A DNA stretch of 64,000 nucleotides from Roseomonas sp. E05 (GTDB taxonomy: Bacteria > Pseudomonadota > Alphaproteobacteria > Acetobacterales > Acetobacteraceae). Shown piece after piece: positions 20,591-32,687 of the stretch. Under the pieces are notes generated by a model. It did not search any database, was not told where the DNA came from, and saw only the letters and a list, made by a program, of their open reading frames with translations. The first letter of the stretch is position 1. Each line of letters begins with the position of its first letter. The position numbers and the translations under genes are program-made. The stretch is from positions 1 to 64,000 of the forward strand of contig NZ_JASIRT010000019.1 in NCBI RefSeq assembly GCF_030063475.1, written 5' to 3'.

Positions 20591-21640
20591 TCACTCCAGC
20601 TCCGCTGCGCCGCCCTCCGCACAGGCGCGCCACATGCGCAACGCCTGCACGGTCTCCGCCACATCATGCACGCGCAGGATGGAGGCGCCGCTGGCGGCGG
20701 CGGCCAGCGCCACGGCGAGGCTGCCCGGCACGCGTTCGGCGGGCGTCTCCACCCCGGTCACCCGGCCGATGAAACGCTTGCGCGAGGCCCCAACCAGGAT
20801 CCGGCAGCCAATGCCGGCGAGCAGCGGCAGGCGGTTCAGCAGCAGCAGGTTCTGCGCCCCCGTCTTGCCGAAGCCGAGGCCAGGGTCCACCACGATGCGG
20901 CCGCGCGGGATGCCCAGTGCCTCGGCCGTCTCGACCCGCTGGCGCAGGAAGCGGGCGACGTCGAGCACCACATCGTCATAGGCGGTGGCTTCCTGCATCC
21001 GGCGCGGGTCCAGCACCGGCATGTGCATCAGCACCACCGGCGCCCGCGCCTCACGCACCACGCGCTGGGACGCAGTATCCTGCCGCAGCGCCGTGATGTC
21101 GTTGACGATCTCGGCGCCGGCCTCCAGTGCCGCCCGCATGGTGGCGGGGTGGCGCGTGTCCACGCTGACCACCGCCGCCTTGGCCAGTTCGCGCACGACC
21201 GGCAGGATGCGGGCGACCTCCTCCTCCGGAGTAACCGGATCGGCGCCCGGCCGCGTGCTCTCACCACCGACATCCAGGATGTCCGCCCCCGCCTCCAGCA
21301 TGGCGTGCCCCGCCGCGATCGCGGCGGCTGCGTCGAGGTGCCGGCCGCCGTCGGAAAAGCTGTCGGGCGTGGCGTTCAGGATGCCCATGACCAGCGGACG
21401 GTCGCCCGGCAGATCGGCGAGCGGCAGGGGGCGGCGGGTCAGCGGCGGCAGCAGCTCGTCCCAGCCCTCCGGCAGGGCACGCGCCGAATGGATGCCGAGG
21501 TCGCGCCCATCCTCGATCAGCCGCACCAGCGCGAAGCCGGCGGGTCTGCCGGCCAGCGGCAGGGCATAGCCATCCCGGATGGCCTGCAAGGCCGCCGGCC
21601 CGTGCAGCAGGCCGGCCGGCTCCACCCAGCGTTCACGCAT
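20591..21640 (-). CDS. folP: Dihydropteroate synthase
   Basis: A 349-residue protein that condenses para-aminobenzoate with the pterin pyrophosphate in folate synthesis. A 70-residue N-terminal extension (MRERWVEPAGLLHGPAALQ...) precedes the TIM barrel. The barrel motifs are MGILNATPDSFSDGG, DVGGESTRPGADPV and GASRKRFIGRVTG. GGAGG lies just before the ATG. It follows ftsH, separated by a terminator, and precedes glmM. Confidence 0.94.
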   Translation of the reverse strand: MRERWVEPAGLLHGPAALQAIRDGYALPLAGRPAGFALVRLIEDGRDLGIHSARALPEGWDELLPPLTRRPLPLADLPGDRPLVMGILNATPDSFSDGGRHLDAAAAIAAGHAMLEAGADILDVGGESTRPGADPVTPEEEVARILPVVRELAKAAVVSVDTRHPATMRAALEAGAEIVNDITALRQDTASQRVVREARAPVVLMHMPVLDPRRMQEATAYDDVVLDVARFLRQRVETAEALGIPRGRIVVDPGLGFGKTGAQNLLLLNRLPLLAGIGCRILVGASRKRFIGRVTGVETPAERVPGSLAVALAAAASGASILRVHDVAETVQALRMWRACAEGGAAELE

Positions 21641-21656
21641 CCCGACCTCCAGGAAA

Positions 21657-21686
21657 GAAAAAAGGGCCCCGATCTCCGGGGCCCTT
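21657..21686 (-). terminator. Terminator downstream of ftsH
   Basis: A perfect 10-bp stem (21662-21671 with 21677-21686) is followed on the minus strand by a T-rich tract. It lies between the ftsH stop (21723) and the folP start (21640), so folP may have its own promoter or depend on read-through. Confidence 0.8.
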
Positions 21687-21722
21687 CCTTAACGCAGGTA
21701 GGGGGGCGGAATGAACCCGCCT

Positions 21723-23648
21723 TCAGGTGCCCGGCTGCGGCGCCGGGCTGCCGAAACCGCCGCCAGGGCGGGTGGAACGGCCCGAGCTGGGCACGCTGCC
21801 ACGGCCGGAGGGCGCCGGCTCGTCCGGACGGTTGCGCACCACCGGCTCGCCGCGGATCACCTGTCGGATCTCATCGCCCGAGAGGGTCTCGTGCTCCAGC
21901 AGGCCCTTCGCCAGGGCGTGCAGCTCGTCGATATGCGTCTGCAGCGTGTGCTTGGCGCGCGCATAGGACTCATCGATGATCGCCCGGATCTCGGCATCGA
22001 TCTCGCGCGCCGTCGCCTCGGAGAGGTTCTTCGACTGCGTCACGGAATGGCCGAGGAAGACCTCCTGGTCATTCGAGCCATAGGCGATCATGCCGAGCTT
22101 CTCGCTCATGCCCCACTCGGTCACCATCCGGCGGGCCTGGTCGGTCGCCATCTTGATGTCGCCCGAGGCGCCGTTGGAGACGTTGTCCGGGCCGAAGATC
22201 AGCTCCTCCGCCACGCGGCCGCCCATCGCCATGGCCAGCTCGGCCTTCAGCTTGGACTTGTGCTTGGAGTAGCGATCACCGGCCGGCAGCGACATCACCA
22301 GACCCAGCGCGCGGCCGCGGGGGATGATGGTGGCCTTGTGCAGCGGATCGCATTCCGGCTCGTGCAGCGCGACGAGGGCATGGCCGGCCTCGTGATAGGC
22401 CGTCATCTTCTTCTCGTCGTCCGACATCACCAGGCTGCGGCGCTCGGCGCCCATCAGCACCTTGTCCTTGGCCATCTCGAACTCGTGCATGCCGACCGTC
22501 CGGCGCCCGCCGCGGGCGGCCAGCAGCGCCGCCTCGTTCACGAGGTTCGCCAGATCGGCGCCCGAGAAGCCCGGCGTGCCGCGCGCGATGGTCTTCGGAT
22601 CGACGTCCGAGGCCAGCGGCACCTTGCGCATGTGCACGCGCAGGATCTTCTCGCGGCCTTGCACGTCGGGGTTCGGCACCACCACCTGGCGGTCGAAGCG
22701 GCCGGGGCGCAGCAGCGCCGGGTCCAGCACGTCGGGGCGATTGGTGGCGGCGATCAGGATGACGCCCTCATTCGCCTCGAAGCCGTCCATCTCGACGAGC
22801 ATCTGGTTGAGGGTCTGCTCGCGCTCGTCATTGCCGCCGCCGAGGCCGGCGCCGCGATGGCGGCCGACCGCGTCGATCTCATCGATGAAGATGATGCAGG
22901 GGGCGTTCTTCTTGCCCTGCTCGAACATGTCGCGCACGCGGCTGGCACCGACGCCGACGAACATCTCGACGAAGTCGGAGCCCGAGATGGTGAAGAAGGG
23001 CACATTGGCCTCGCCGGCGATGGCGCGGGCGAGCAGCGTCTTGCCCGTGCCGGGCGGGCCGACCAGCAGCACGCCCTTCGGGATCTTGCCGCCGAGGCGC
23101 TGGAACTTCTGCGGGTCGCGCAGGAAGTCCACGATCTCCTCCAGCTCGCCCTTGGCCTCGTCGATGCCGGCGACGTCCTCGAAGGTGACGCGGCCCTGCT
23201 TCTCGGTCAGCAGCCGGGCGCGGGACTTGCCGAAGCCCATGGCCCGCCCGCCGCCGCCCTGCATCTGGCGCATGAAGAAGATCCAGACGCCGATCAGCAG
23301 CAGCATCGGGAACCAGGAGAGGAGGTAGTGGAGGAGCGGGTTGACGTCGCTCTCCTCCGGGCGCGCCACCACGCGGACGCCCTTGTCGGTCAGCTTGCTG
23401 ACCAGGGTGGGGTCCTCGGGCGTGTAGGTGCTGAAGCTGCGCCCATCCGAGAGCTGCCCCGTCAAGGTGCGGCCCTGGATGGTGACGTCCCGGACGCGGC
23501 CGGAATTCACCTCGTTCAGGAAGTCGCTGTAGGCGACCTGCTGGCCGGTCTGGCGGGTGGAGGACGAAGGCTGGAAAAGGTTGAACAGCGCCACCAGCAG
23601 CAGCGCGACAATCACCCAGAGAGCCAGATTGCGGCCGAAATTGTTCAC
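21723..23648 (-). CDS. ftsH: ATP-dependent zinc metalloprotease FtsH
   Basis: A 641-residue membrane AAA+ protease that degrades misfolded membrane and regulatory proteins. The start is a GTG at 23648 ([18 protein letters not shown]), with two transmembrane helices at about 7-25 and 105-125 around a periplasmic loop. Walker A GPPGTGKT is at 197-204, Walker B in [10 protein letters not shown], and the zinc motif HEAGH at 419-423. The C-terminal tail is Pro/Gly-rich. Length matches the family. It lies downstream of tilS, the usual alphaproteobacterial order. Confidence 0.97.
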   Translation of the reverse strand: MNNFGRNLALWVIVALLLVALFNLFQPSSSTRQTGQQVAYSDFLNEVNSGRVRDVTIQGRTLTGQLSDGRSFSTYTPEDPTLVSKLTDKGVRVVARPEESDVNPLLHYLLSWFPMLLLIGVWIFFMRQMQGGGGRAMGFGKSRARLLTEKQGRVTFEDVAGIDEAKGELEEIVDFLRDPQKFQRLGGKIPKGVLLVGPPGTGKTLLARAIAGEANVPFFTISGSDFVEMFVGVGASRVRDMFEQGKKNAPCIIFIDEIDAVGRHRGAGLGGGNDEREQTLNQMLVEMDGFEANEGVILIAATNRPDVLDPALLRPGRFDRQVVVPNPDVQGREKILRVHMRKVPLASDVDPKTIARGTPGFSGADLANLVNEAALLAARGGRRTVGMHEFEMAKDKVLMGAERRSLVMSDDEKKMTAYHEAGHALVALHEPECDPLHKATIIPRGRALGLVMSLPAGDRYSKHKSKLKAELAMAMGGRVAEELIFGPDNVSNGASGDIKMATDQARRMVTEWGMSEKLGMIAYGSNDQEVFLGHSVTQSKNLSEATAREIDAEIRAIIDESYARAKHTLQTHIDELHALAKGLLEHETLSGDEIRQVIRGEPVVRNRPDEPAPSGRGSVPSSGRSTRPGGGFGSPAPQPGT

Positions 23649-23769
23649 CGTGCGGTTCCCATCCGTGTGCCGGCCAGGGCGCTGCCCAGGCCCGGCGCAT
23701 TGACAAGATAGGACGCCCGAGGCGGTTCTGAAACCTTGCCGGGCGCGCGATCTTGCTCCGTTTTCATAT

Positions 23770-24948
23770 TTAGGGACACAACGGCCCGCCAGCGGGAGCA
23801 AAAAGCGCATCGGCGGCGATGCCGAACCCGAGACAGGGCACGCCGGCCAGGCAGTCGTCCCGCCACAGCGCCGGCAGGCCCGCCAGCACCCGCGTCGGCA
23901 GATCGCGCCGCGCTGCCCGGTCCAGGCCGGTTGCGGCGGCACCCAGCGCGCCCCACCGCAGCGCCGGCCCGGCGGGCGGGGCGAGCAGGCGCCAACGGCC
24001 ATCCCACAGCGCGTCCCGCAGGGCGGGGACCGGCGGCGCGCAGGCGGCGGGCTCGCGGCAGAGCAGGCCGTCCTTCCAGACGACGCCATGCAGGGTTCCT
24101 TGCCCCCGCTCCAGAAGCGCCGCCACGGCGGCGGCGGCGGGCGCGTGCTCCGCGCCGGCGAGCAGCCGCAGCAGGGCCGCCAGGGCCGCCCGCGCCACCG
24201 CATCCCGCCCCAGCGCCGCATGGTCCAGCCGCGCCCAGCCTTCAGGATGCAACGTGACCGCGCCAGCCAGCCGCGCGGCCATGGCCGCCTCCCGGCGCGA
24301 CCGGCGGCGCGCGAAGGCGGCGGCGGCGGCATCCAGTGCCGCCGTGCCGGGGCCGGTGCCCTCCGGATCACGCAGCGCCGCGCGCAGGCGGACACGGGTG
24401 AAGCGCGGATCGGCGTTGGAAGGGTCGCGCAAAGGCTCCAGGCCACGGTGACGCAGCAGCGCCTCCAGCCGCGCCGGCGGCATGCCGAGCAGCGGACGCA
24501 GGATCAGCGCCTCGGCCGCCGGGCGCAGCGCGGACATGCCCGCCAGCCCCGCCGGGCCGCTGCCGCGCAGCGCCCGGAACAGCAGCGTCTCCGCCTGGTC
24601 CAGCCGGTGCTGGCCGAGCAGCAGCCAGGGCCTTCCCCAGGCCGCGCAGGCGTCGAGCAGCGTCGCCAGCCGCGCCCGGCGCGCCCGCTCCTGGACGGCC
24701 GGACCGGGCGGCAGGGCAAGGGTGAGCCGCCTGGCGGCGATTCCCTGCGCCGCCAGGGTGCGGAGGGTCCATTCCGCCTCCGCCCCGCTCTCGGCCCGCA
24801 GGCCGTGATCGACAACGAGCGCCAGTGCATCACCACCCCGGGCCTGCGCGAAGTCCTGCGCCAGCAGCGCGAGGGCCAGGGAATGCGGGCCGCCGGAGAC
24901 CCCCACCGCCAGGCGCGGCACCTCCCCGAACGGCCCGAGCGGCGCCAT
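23770..24948 (-). CDS. tilS: tRNA(Ile)-lysidine synthase
   Basis: A 392-residue PP-loop ATPase that adds lysine to C34 of tRNA-Ile(CAU), essential for AUA decoding. The N-type ATPase region shows [17 protein letters not shown] and the [14 protein letters not shown] motif. The usual SGGxDS loop is SGGPHS here, with His in place of Asp. The C-terminal TilS_C-like region is Ala/Arg-rich. The start at ATG 24948 lies 42 bases beyond the cpoB stop; upstream in-frame codons (AAEFAAL) look family-like, but no standard start occurs there. Confidence 0.88.
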   Translation of the reverse strand: MAPLGPFGEVPRLAVGVSGGPHSLALALLAQDFAQARGGDALALVVDHGLRAESGAEAEWTLRTLAAQGIAARRLTLALPPGPAVQERARRARLATLLDACAAWGRPWLLLGQHRLDQAETLLFRALRGSGPAGLAGMSALRPAAEALILRPLLGMPPARLEALLRHRGLEPLRDPSNADPRFTRVRLRAALRDPEGTGPGTAALDAAAAAFARRRSRREAAMAARLAGAVTLHPEGWARLDHAALGRDAVARAALAALLRLLAGAEHAPAAAAVAALLERGQGTLHGVVWKDGLLCREPAACAPPVPALRDALWDGRWRLLAPPAGPALRWGALGAAATGLDRAARRDLPTRVLAGLPALWRDDCLAGVPCLGFGIAADALFAPAGGPLCP

Positions 24949-24989
24949 CAGCGCCGCGAATTCCGCCGCCTCGGGCGGGGCGTCAGGCT

Positions 24990-25850
24990 TCAGCGGCAGC
25001 CGCCGCGCTGGCGCGCATCGGCGGCGCGCTGCGCCAGGCTGCCGGAGAGCTTCGGGAACTGGCTGCGCAGGTCGTCCAGCGTGGCGCAGGCCTCGCGCTT
25101 GGCGCCGAAGCCGAGAAAGGCGCTGCTCAACCCGACCAGCGCCTCGGGCGCGCGGGCGCCGCTGCGGTTGCGGCGATAGGCGTCGTCGAAAGCCAGCGCG
25201 GCGTTCTGGTACTCGCGCTGGCCGAGCAGCGCCTCGCCGAGCAGCAGCTGCGCGTCCTGCATGCGGGCGGTATTGCGGGCGCCGATCACCTCGCGCGCCG
25301 CCGCCGCGGCGGTGTTGTAGTCGCGGCGGGAAAGCGCCGCCTGGCCGTCCGCCAGAGCGCGCTCGGCGGTGCGCGGTGCCGCATTGGCGGCGGGGCTGGC
25401 GGGCACCTCGGCCTCGCCGCGCTGCTGCGGGCGCGGCGCCGGGCTGGCCGGCCGCGCCGCGCCGCCACCCTGCTCAAGCTGCTGCAGCCGGTAGTCCATG
25501 TCACCCTGCAGCTTCTCCAGCGCCTGCTGGTTGGTGCGGATGCGGTAGTCCGATTCCTCAACGCGGCCGCGCAGCCGCCGCACCTCTTCCTCCATCGAGC
25601 TGACGCGGTCCAGCAGCTGGGTCAGCAGTTCCGGGGAACCGGCCGAAGCGCCGGCACGGGCGGGCGGCGCCATCGGCACGGGCGCCGGATAGCCCCCGCC
25701 GCCCTGCTGGCGCAGCGCTTCCACCTCCTGCCGCAGTTGCAGGATCTGGTTTTGCAGCGCGATGCCTTCGCGGCTGTCCATCTGCGCCATGGCGGGCACT
25801 GCGCCGAGCAGTGGCAGCAGCGGGGCAAAACGGAGGAGCGTGCGGAGCAT
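24990..25850 (-). CDS. cpoB: Tol-Pal system coordinator CpoB (YbgF)
   Basis: A 286-residue periplasmic protein. The signal peptide MLRTLLRFAPLLPLLGAVPAMA is followed by a coiled coil (about 25-55 and 75-130), a Pro/Ala linker and C-terminal tetratricopeptide repeats (about 165-280, e.g. AQLLLGEALLGQREYQNAALAFDDAYRR). CpoB links the Tol-Pal machine to peptidoglycan synthesis during division. AAGGAC precedes ATG 25850. It lies after pal with a hairpin between them. Confidence 0.9.
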   Translation of the reverse strand: MLRTLLRFAPLLPLLGAVPAMAQMDSREGIALQNQILQLRQEVEALRQQGGGGYPAPVPMAPPARAGASAGSPELLTQLLDRVSSMEEEVRRLRGRVEESDYRIRTNQQALEKLQGDMDYRLQQLEQGGGAARPASPAPRPQQRGEAEVPASPAANAAPRTAERALADGQAALSRRDYNTAAAAAREVIGARNTARMQDAQLLLGEALLGQREYQNAALAFDDAYRRNRSGARAPEALVGLSSAFLGFGAKREACATLDDLRSQFPKLSGSLAQRAADARQRGGCR

Positions 25851-25915
25851 GGCGATGTCCTTCCGGTAGCGCAGGGGCGCCGGTAGCGCGGGGAGATCCG
25901 GCGCCGGGAAATGCA

Positions 25916-25955
25916 AAGCGGCGGCTCCCACTCCGCGGAGCAGGGGCCGCCGCTT
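25916..25955 (-). terminator. Hairpin between pal and cpoB
   Basis: A perfect 10-bp stem (25916-25925 with 25946-25955) encloses a second small palindrome. It lacks a long T-tract, so it could act as a partial terminator or mRNA stabiliser setting pal-to-cpoB ratios. Confidence 0.5.
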
Positions 25956-26004
25956 CTCTCAGTCCGTCAGCCCTGCGTCAATGCAAGGCCGCGTGGTGCG
26001 CCGC

Positions 26005-26502
26005 TCAGCGCACCACGGTCACGGCGCGGCGGTTCTGCGCCCAGGCGTCCTCGGTGGAGCCGAGCGCCGCCGGGCGGTCCTTGCCGTAGGAGATGGTGCT
26101 GACGCGGCCGCCGGCGACGCCGTTCGCCACCAGCACGTCGCGGGCCGCATTGGCGCGGCGCTGGCCGAGCGCCAGGTTGTACTCGCGGGTGCCGCGCTCG
26201 TCGGCATGGCCTTCGACCATCACCTGCGCCTGCGGGTACTGCGCCAGCCACTGCGCCTGGCGCTCCAGGGTCGGGCGCTGGTCGGCGCTGACGCTGCTGC
26301 TGTCGGTGGCGAAGAAGACGCGGTCGCCGACATTGGCAACCAGGTCCTCCTGGCTGCCCGGGCGGATGGTGCCGGCGCCGAAGCCGCTGGCACCGGCTCC
26401 GCCGGCGGCGCCGGCACCGGTGGCGGCGCCCGAGGTGTCCTCGCTGGCGCAGGCCGCGAGAAGTGCGGCGGCGGCAAGGGCGCCAATGAGTTTGGTCTTC
26501 AT
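26005..26502 (-). CDS. pal: Peptidoglycan-associated lipoprotein
   Basis: A 165-residue outer-membrane lipoprotein. The lipobox is LLAACA with the acylated Cys18. A Gly/Ala-rich linker precedes the OmpA-like peptidoglycan-binding domain (VMVEGHADERGTREYNLALGQRRANAARDVL), which contains the diaminopimelate-binding Asp and Arg. It works with TolB and TolQRA in outer-membrane constriction. The 130-base gap before it carries an 8-bp inverted repeat (26568-26575 with 26592-26599). Confidence 0.95.
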   Translation of the reverse strand: MKTKLIGALAAAALLAACASEDTSGAATGAGAAGGAGASGFGAGTIRPGSQEDLVANVGDRVFFATDSSSVSADQRPTLERQAQWLAQYPQAQVMVEGHADERGTREYNLALGQRRANAARDVLVANGVAGGRVSTISYGKDRPAALGSTEDAWAQNRRAVTVVR

Positions 26503-26632
26503 GCGTTCGATTCCTGATGTCAGAACGAATTAAGGCGGCGGTTACGCTGCGATTGAGGCAGGTTCAAGGCAACCAACCTCCGCGCGATGAATGGTTGCCC
26601 CTCCGAAACTGCAAAGCTCGCGCCACCTCGTT

Positions 26633-28012
26633 TCAGGATGACAACAGTGGCGACCAGTTCGGGTCGGTCGCGTCGGTCGGCGTGATGATCTGCCGCTCGT
26701 TGAAGCCGGCGATGTCGATCATCGCGAGCCGCGCGGAGTAGCCGCCGCCGCGCGCATCCCGCGCCGGTGTCTCGCGGTAGAAGGCGAGCACGCGGCCGTT
26801 CGGCGCGAAGGTCGGCCCCTCCATGCCCCAGCCTTCGGAGAGGATGCGCTCGCCCGAGCCGTCGGGCCGCATCACGCCGATGGAGAAACGGCCGCCGGAC
26901 ATGCGGGTGAAGGCGATCAGGTCGCCGCGCGGCGACCAGACCGGGGTGGCGTAGCGCCCGTTGCCGAAGGAGATGCGCCGCGCACCGCCACCATTGGCAT
27001 CCATCACGTAGAGCTGCTGGTCGCCGCCGCGGTCGGAGTTGAAGACGATCTGCGAGCCGTCGGGCGAGTAGCAGGGCGAGACGTCGAGCCCGCCGCCGGA
27101 GGTGAGCTGCCGCTCGCGCCGGCTGGCCAGGTCCACGACATAGATGTTGGCGTCCCCGCCGCGTGCCGAGGAGAGCACCACGCTGCGGCCATCCGGGCTG
27201 AAGCGTGGGGAGAGCGTCATGCCCTGGAAGTTGCCCAGCACCTCCTGGCGGCCGCTGTTCAGGTCGAACAGGTAAACCCGGGGCTGGTTGTTGTAGTAGG
27301 ACATGAAGGCGATCTGCCGCGCATTCGGATGGAAGCGCGGCGTCAGCGCCTGGAAGGAGCCATCGGTCAGGAAGCGGTTGTTCTCGCCGTCCTGGTCCAT
27401 GATGGCGAGGCGGCGGGTGCGCCGGTCGCGCGGCCCGCTCTCGGCGATATAGACGATGCGGGTATCGAAATAGCCCTTCTCGCCCAGCATCCGCTCATAG
27501 ATCACGTCGGAGATGACATGCGCGATCTGCCGCCAGTTGTTGGCGGCGGCGGTGTAGGCGGTGCCCTGGAGCTGCTGCTCGGAATTCACCTCCCAGAGCC
27601 GGAACTCGATGCGCGCGCGGTCGCCCTGCGGCTCGGCGCGGCCGGTCACCAGCGCCTGGGCGCCGATCACGCGCCAGTCCTGGAAGCGCGGCGCCGCCGT
27701 GGCGGCCTCCGGCGTCTGGATGTAGGCGGCCCGTTCCACCGGGCGGAACAGGCCGGAATTGCGCAGGTTGTTGGCGATGACCTTGGTGATGTTCTGGCCG
27801 AGCTGCTGCGCTGCCGGCGAGGAGCCGGCGAAGTCGGGCAGCGCGATCGGGATCGGGTCGGTGCGGGCGCGGGTGATGTCGATCACCTGGCCTGCGGCGG
27901 CGGTGCCGCCCGGCGCCGGGGCCTGGGCACGGGCGAGCGAGGGCGCCGCGAGCAGCCCGGCGCCACCGAGCAGCGCGAGGCGGCGGGAGAACAGCGGGTT
28001 CGGCTGGGTCAT
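26633..28012 (-). CDS. tolB: Tol-Pal system protein TolB
   Basis: A 459-residue periplasmic beta-propeller. The signal peptide [30 protein letters not shown] has a twin Arg. The N-terminal domain ([22 protein letters not shown]) is followed by WD40-like TolB repeats (e.g. [41 protein letters not shown]). It binds Pal and is recycled by TolA. Its ATG overlaps the tolA stop by 4 bases (ATGA). Confidence 0.96.
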   Translation of the reverse strand: MTQPNPLFSRRLALLGGAGLLAAPSLARAQAPAPGGTAAAGQVIDITRARTDPIPIALPDFAGSSPAAQQLGQNITKVIANNLRNSGLFRPVERAAYIQTPEAATAAPRFQDWRVIGAQALVTGRAEPQGDRARIEFRLWEVNSEQQLQGTAYTAAANNWRQIAHVISDVIYERMLGEKGYFDTRIVYIAESGPRDRRTRRLAIMDQDGENNRFLTDGSFQALTPRFHPNARQIAFMSYYNNQPRVYLFDLNSGRQEVLGNFQGMTLSPRFSPDGRSVVLSSARGGDANIYVVDLASRRERQLTSGGGLDVSPCYSPDGSQIVFNSDRGGDQQLYVMDANGGGARRISFGNGRYATPVWSPRGDLIAFTRMSGGRFSIGVMRPDGSGERILSEGWGMEGPTFAPNGRVLAFYRETPARDARGGGYSARLAMIDIAGFNERQIITPTDATDPNWSPLLSS

Positions 28013-29244
28013 CGGACGAGGCCCTTCGGATTGAAACGGAAGGTCGCGGCGTTCAGCGACGGGATCTTCTCGCGGGGAACGGGCAAGGGGCTGCATTTCT
28101 GGTCCAGCAGGGCGCGGCGCGCGCTCTCATACACCGCGCGGGCGCGCGGGTCGGAGGGAACGCCGTTTGCCGGACGGACGTTGCGTATGACGCCCGAGGC
28201 ATCCATGTCCACCTTCAGCTCGACCACGATCTGATCAAGCCCGAGCATCCCCGCATCCACCGACCAGCATTCGCTGATGCGCTCGGCCACGCCGCGCACC
28301 TCGCCGGCCGTCAGCAGGGCAGTGCCGGTCGGCGCGCCGCCGCCCTGGGCCGGGCGGCCCGAGGCCTCGGAGGGCCGCGCACGCGGCGGCTGGCTCTGCT
28401 GCTGCGCCGCGCGCAGCTTCTCCAGCGTGCTGAGCACGGACGAACTGCGCTCCGCCGTGCGCGGCGGCGGCGGGGTCTGGCCGGTGCCGGCCTCCTTGCT
28501 CGGTTCCGGCGCGGGCGGCGCGGTCGAGGGCTTGGTCGGCGTCGGACGCGGCGGGGCCGGCGGCGGCGCCGAGGCCTGCTTCTGCGGCTGCGGGCGCTCG
28601 GCTTCCTTGCTCGGCTGCGGCGGCGCGGGGGGGGCCGGCGGCGCGGGAGCGGGAGGCGGCGGCATCGGCAGCGGCGGCGAAGGCGGCGTGGCAGCCTGCT
28701 GCTGCTGTTGCTGCGGCTTCGGCGTCTCCGGCGCGGCGGCGATCTCGCCCTGCTCGGCCGGCGGCGCCGGGGCGGGCGGCGGCGGCATCGGCAGCGGCGG
28801 AGCCGGCGGCTGCGGTGTGGGCGGGGTCGGCGCCGGGGGCGCCGGCGGGGCGGGTGGTGGCGGCGCCGGGGCCGGCGTGGGGGCCGGCGGTGCCGGGGTC
28901 GGCACGGGGGGCGTCGGCGGCGGCGGCGCCGGCGTCGGATTCGGCGCGGGCGGCGGCGGCGGAGGGGGTGGGGGCGGCGAAGGCGGCGTAGGCTGCTGCT
29001 CGGGCGTCGCCGGGGTGTCGGTGGTGGGGTTCGGCTCCGCCTCCGGCCTGGGCGGGGCGGAATTCGGGGCGGGGTTGGGGGCCTGGGCGAGCTGCGGCTG
29101 GTCCGGCGTCACCAGCTCGACCGGAATTGCCTCCTGCGGGGGCGGCATCTCGCGTCCCGGCAGCTTGAACAGCAGCAGCACCCCCAGCAGCACGTGCAGT
29201 GCCACCGAGACGCCGCCCCAGAAACGAAGGCCGTGACGGGCCAT
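28009..29244 (-). CDS. tolA: TolA / TonB-type energy transducer with a proline-rich stalk
   Basis: A 411-residue protein. A single N-terminal transmembrane helix ([19 protein letters not shown]) follows a short basic start. Then comes a very long Pro/Ala-rich region (about 55-280) spanning the periplasm, with the phrase [12 protein letters not shown] occurring twice. The C-terminal domain ([34 protein letters not shown]...) resembles TolA/TonB C-terminal folds. It couples proton motive force from TolQR to TolB-Pal. The start MARHGLRF is chosen because the upstream in-frame part overlaps tolR. It sits between tolR and tolB. Confidence 0.92.
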   Translation of the reverse strand: MARHGLRFWGGVSVALHVLLGVLLLFKLPGREMPPPQEAIPVELVTPDQPQLAQAPNPAPNSAPPRPEAEPNPTTDTPATPEQQPTPPSPPPPPPPPPPAPNPTPAPPPPTPPVPTPAPPAPTPAPAPPPPAPPAPPAPTPPTPQPPAPPLPMPPPPAPAPPAEQGEIAAAPETPKPQQQQQQAATPPSPPLPMPPPPAPAPPAPPAPPQPSKEAERPQPQKQASAPPPAPPRPTPTKPSTAPPAPEPSKEAGTGQTPPPPRTAERSSSVLSTLEKLRAAQQQSQPPRARPSEASGRPAQGGGAPTGTALLTAGEVRGVAERISECWSVDAGMLGLDQIVVELKVDMDASGVIRNVRPANGVPSDPRARAVYESARRALLDQKCSPLPVPREKIPSLNAATFRFNPKGLVR

Positions 29245-29266
29245 GATGATCCTGCCGAAGCCTTTC

Positions 29267-29767
<501 letters not shown>

Positions 29768-29771
29768 GACG

Positions 29772-30491
<720 letters not shown>

Positions 30492-30593
30492 GGCATTCTC
30501 CTTCAATCGCCCCGGCCGGCGGCGCGGGGCTTCACGTCTCGTTCCGGGCGCCGCCCGGGCCTCGCTCCCGAGGCGCCGTCATCCGGCGAAGCC

Positions 30594-31028
30594 TCAGGCG
30601 CCCTGCCCCAGCGCGGCGCGGAGCGCGCTTCGCCAGGGCTCCGGAATGGCCACCGGGCGCATTCCCTCGGCGCGCACGCAGACCAGCCCGACCTGAAGCG
30701 AAGCCTTCACCCCGCCGCCCTCCCCGAGCACCACCTGGTCGAGATCGACCGATGCGCCACGCAGGCGGCGCACGGAGGTTTCCACGACGAGCGGTTCATC
30801 GAGACGGGCGGGCGCCACATACTCCACTTCGATGCGCCGCACCACGAGCAACGAAGCGTGACGTTGAATCATAAGTTGATGCGGCAAATCTATGGCACGC
30901 AAGGATTCCGTCCGCGCCCGCTCGGCCCATCGCAGGTAGCTGGCGTGGTAGGCGATTCCCCCCGCGTCGGTGTCCTCGAAATAGACGCGGACGGGAAAGC
31001 GGTGCGGCCAGGCAGGGGCGCCGCTCAC
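30594..31028 (-). CDS. ybgC: Acyl-CoA thioesterase YbgC
   Basis: A 144-residue hot-dog-fold thioesterase that is typically the first gene of the tol-pal cluster. The catalytic Asp lies in [26 protein letters not shown], a match to the 4HBT motif. The family cleaves short or phospholipid-linked acyl-CoA. The start is GTG at 31028, overlapping the ruvB stop by four bases. Confidence 0.94.
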   Translation of the reverse strand: MSGAPAWPHRFPVRVYFEDTDAGGIAYHASYLRWAERARTESLRAIDLPHQLMIQRHASLLVVRRIEVEYVAPARLDEPLVVETSVRRLRGASVDLDQVVLGEGGGVKASLQVGLVCVRAEGMRPVAIPEPWRSALRAALGQGA

Positions 31029-32050
31029 GGGCCGCCGCCCAGCAGGTCGGGCTGGGAGCCGGCCGGCGGCGCCAGGCCGAGATGCCGCCAGCCCGGATCG
31101 CCCAGCACCCGGCCGCGCGGGGTGCGCAGCACGAAGCCCTCCTGGATGAGGTAGGGCTCCACCACCTCCTCCAGCGTGTCCCGTCCCTCGGCGAGCGCGG
31201 CGGCCAGCGTCTCGACGCCCACCGGCCCGCCATGATGGTGCTCGGCGATGCGGCGGAGGTAGCGGCGGTCCATCGAGTCGAGGCCCTTGTGGTCCACCTC
31301 CAGCCGGTTCAGCGCGCCGTCCGCCATGGCGCGGTCGGCCTTGTGGCCGGACACCAGCGAGAAATCCCGCACCCGCCGCAGCAACCGCCCGGCAATGCGC
31401 GGCGTGCCGCGCGAGCGATTGGCGATCTCCTCCGCCCCCTCCTCGGTGAGCGCGAAGCCGAGCTTCTGCGCACCCCGGCGGACGATCAGCAGCAGCTCCT
31501 CCGGCGTGTAGAACTGGAGCCGCAGCGGGATGCCGAAGCGGTCGCGCAGCGGCGTCGCCAGCAGCCCGGCGCGGGTGGTGGCGCCGACCAGGGTGAAGGG
31601 CGGCAGGTCGATCCGCACGGTGCGCGCCGCCGGCCCCTCGCCGATGATCAGGTCGAGCTGGAAATCCTCCATCGCGGGATAGAGGGTTTCCTCCAGCGCC
31701 GGCTGCAGGCGGTGGATCTCGTCCACGAACAGCACGTCGCGCGGCTGCAGGTTGGTCAGGATGGCCGCGAGATCCCCCGCCCTTTGCAGCACCGGCCCCG
31801 AGGTGGCGCGAAAGCCCACCCCCAGCTCGCGGGACACGATCTGCGCCAGGGTGGTCTTGCCCAGGCCCGGCGGGCCGTGCAGCAGCACATGGTCCAGCGC
31901 CTCGCCGCGCGCCTTGGCCGCCTGGATGAAGATGGAAAGGTTCTCGCGCAGCGATTTCTGGCCGGTGAAGTCGTCCAGGGTCTGCGGGCGGAGGGTGGCC
32001 TCGGCGGCATCCTCCTCGCTGCGATGGGGATCGGCGATGCGCTCGCTCAT
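31025..32050 (-). CDS. ruvB: Holliday junction branch migration ATPase RuvB
   Basis: A 341-residue AAA+ motor. Walker [10 protein letters not shown] is at 59-67, Walker B in [10 protein letters not shown], the sensor-1 region in GATTRAGLL, and the C-terminal winged helix ends in [14 protein letters not shown]. It migrates Holliday junctions with RuvA. ruvA lies 13 bases upstream. Confidence 0.97.
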   Translation of the reverse strand: MSERIADPHRSEEDAAEATLRPQTLDDFTGQKSLRENLSIFIQAAKARGEALDHVLLHGPPGLGKTTLAQIVSRELGVGFRATSGPVLQRAGDLAAILTNLQPRDVLFVDEIHRLQPALEETLYPAMEDFQLDLIIGEGPAARTVRIDLPPFTLVGATTRAGLLATPLRDRFGIPLRLQFYTPEELLLIVRRGAQKLGFALTEEGAEEIANRSRGTPRIAGRLLRRVRDFSLVSGHKADRAMADGALNRLEVDHKGLDSMDRRYLRRIAEHHHGGPVGVETLAAALAEGRDTLEEVVEPYLIQEGFVLRTPRGRVLGDPGWRHLGLAPPAGSQPDLLGGGP

Positions 32051-32063
32051 GGCTGGGGCACTT

Positions 32064-32687
32064 TCATCGCGGCGCCAGGTCCTTCAGCGCCTCGCGGATC
32101 AGGATTTCGAGCCCCGCCCCCTCCCCGGCCCGCTCGGCCACGCGCGCCACCGCGGCCGCGGCCTCGGGCCGCTTCCAGCCCAGGTTGGTGAGCGCAGAGA
32201 TGGCATCCGCCGTGGCGCGGTCGCCCGGGGCGAGGTCCACCGCGGCGGCGGCGACGCCGGCGGCGAAGGCGGGGCCGGTCGGCATGGCGCCGACCCGCTC
32301 ACGCAGCTCCGAGATGAGGCGGATGGCCAGCTTGGCGCCGACGCCGGGCGCCCGGCTCAGCGCGCCCTTGTCGCCGGCCATCAGCGCGCGGGCGAGGTCG
32401 GCCGGCGAGAGGGTGGAGAGCAGCGCCAGGGCCAGCTTCGGCCCGACGCCCTGGATGCCGGTGAGCAGGCGGAACCAGTCGCGCTCGGCGGCCTCGGCGA
32501 AGCCATAGAGGATGATGGCATCCTCCCGCACCACGGTCTCCACCAGCAGCGAGCCGGTGGCCGGCGGCTGCGGCAGGGCGGCCAGAGTCCGCGCCGAACA
32601 GGCCACCAGATAGCCGACGCCGTTCACGTCGAAGATGCAGCCGCCCTCGAAAGGCGTGTCGAGCTTGCCGGTGAGCTTGCCGATCAT
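32064..32687 (-). CDS. ruvA: Holliday junction DNA-binding protein RuvA
   Basis: A 207-residue protein. The N-terminal OB-fold starts [28 protein letters not shown]. Helix-hairpin-helix motifs follow ([17 protein letters not shown] and [18 protein letters not shown]), and the C-terminal domain III binds RuvB. It forms a tetramer on Holliday junctions. The start overlaps the ruvC stop (ATGA). Confidence 0.96.
   Translation of the reverse strand: MIGKLTGKLDTPFEGGCIFDVNGVGYLVACSARTLAALPQPPATGSLLVETVVREDAIILYGFAEAAERDWFRLLTGIQGVGPKLALALLSTLSPADLARALMAGDKGALSRAPGVGAKLAIRLISELRERVGAMPTGPAFAAGVAAAAVDLAPGDRATADAISALTNLGWKRPEAAAAVARVAERAGEGAGLEILIREALKDLAPR

Noticed and set aside
28560-28980. CRISPR-like repeats
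   Set aside because: The repeated units are in-frame proline codons of tolA, with no spacers of uniform length and no cas genes.
28277-29236. Repetitive Gly-rich frame on the plus strand resembling a PE-PGRS-like protein
   Set aside because: It is the antisense reading of the proline-rich tolA region (Pro codons give Gly/Arg), not a real gene.
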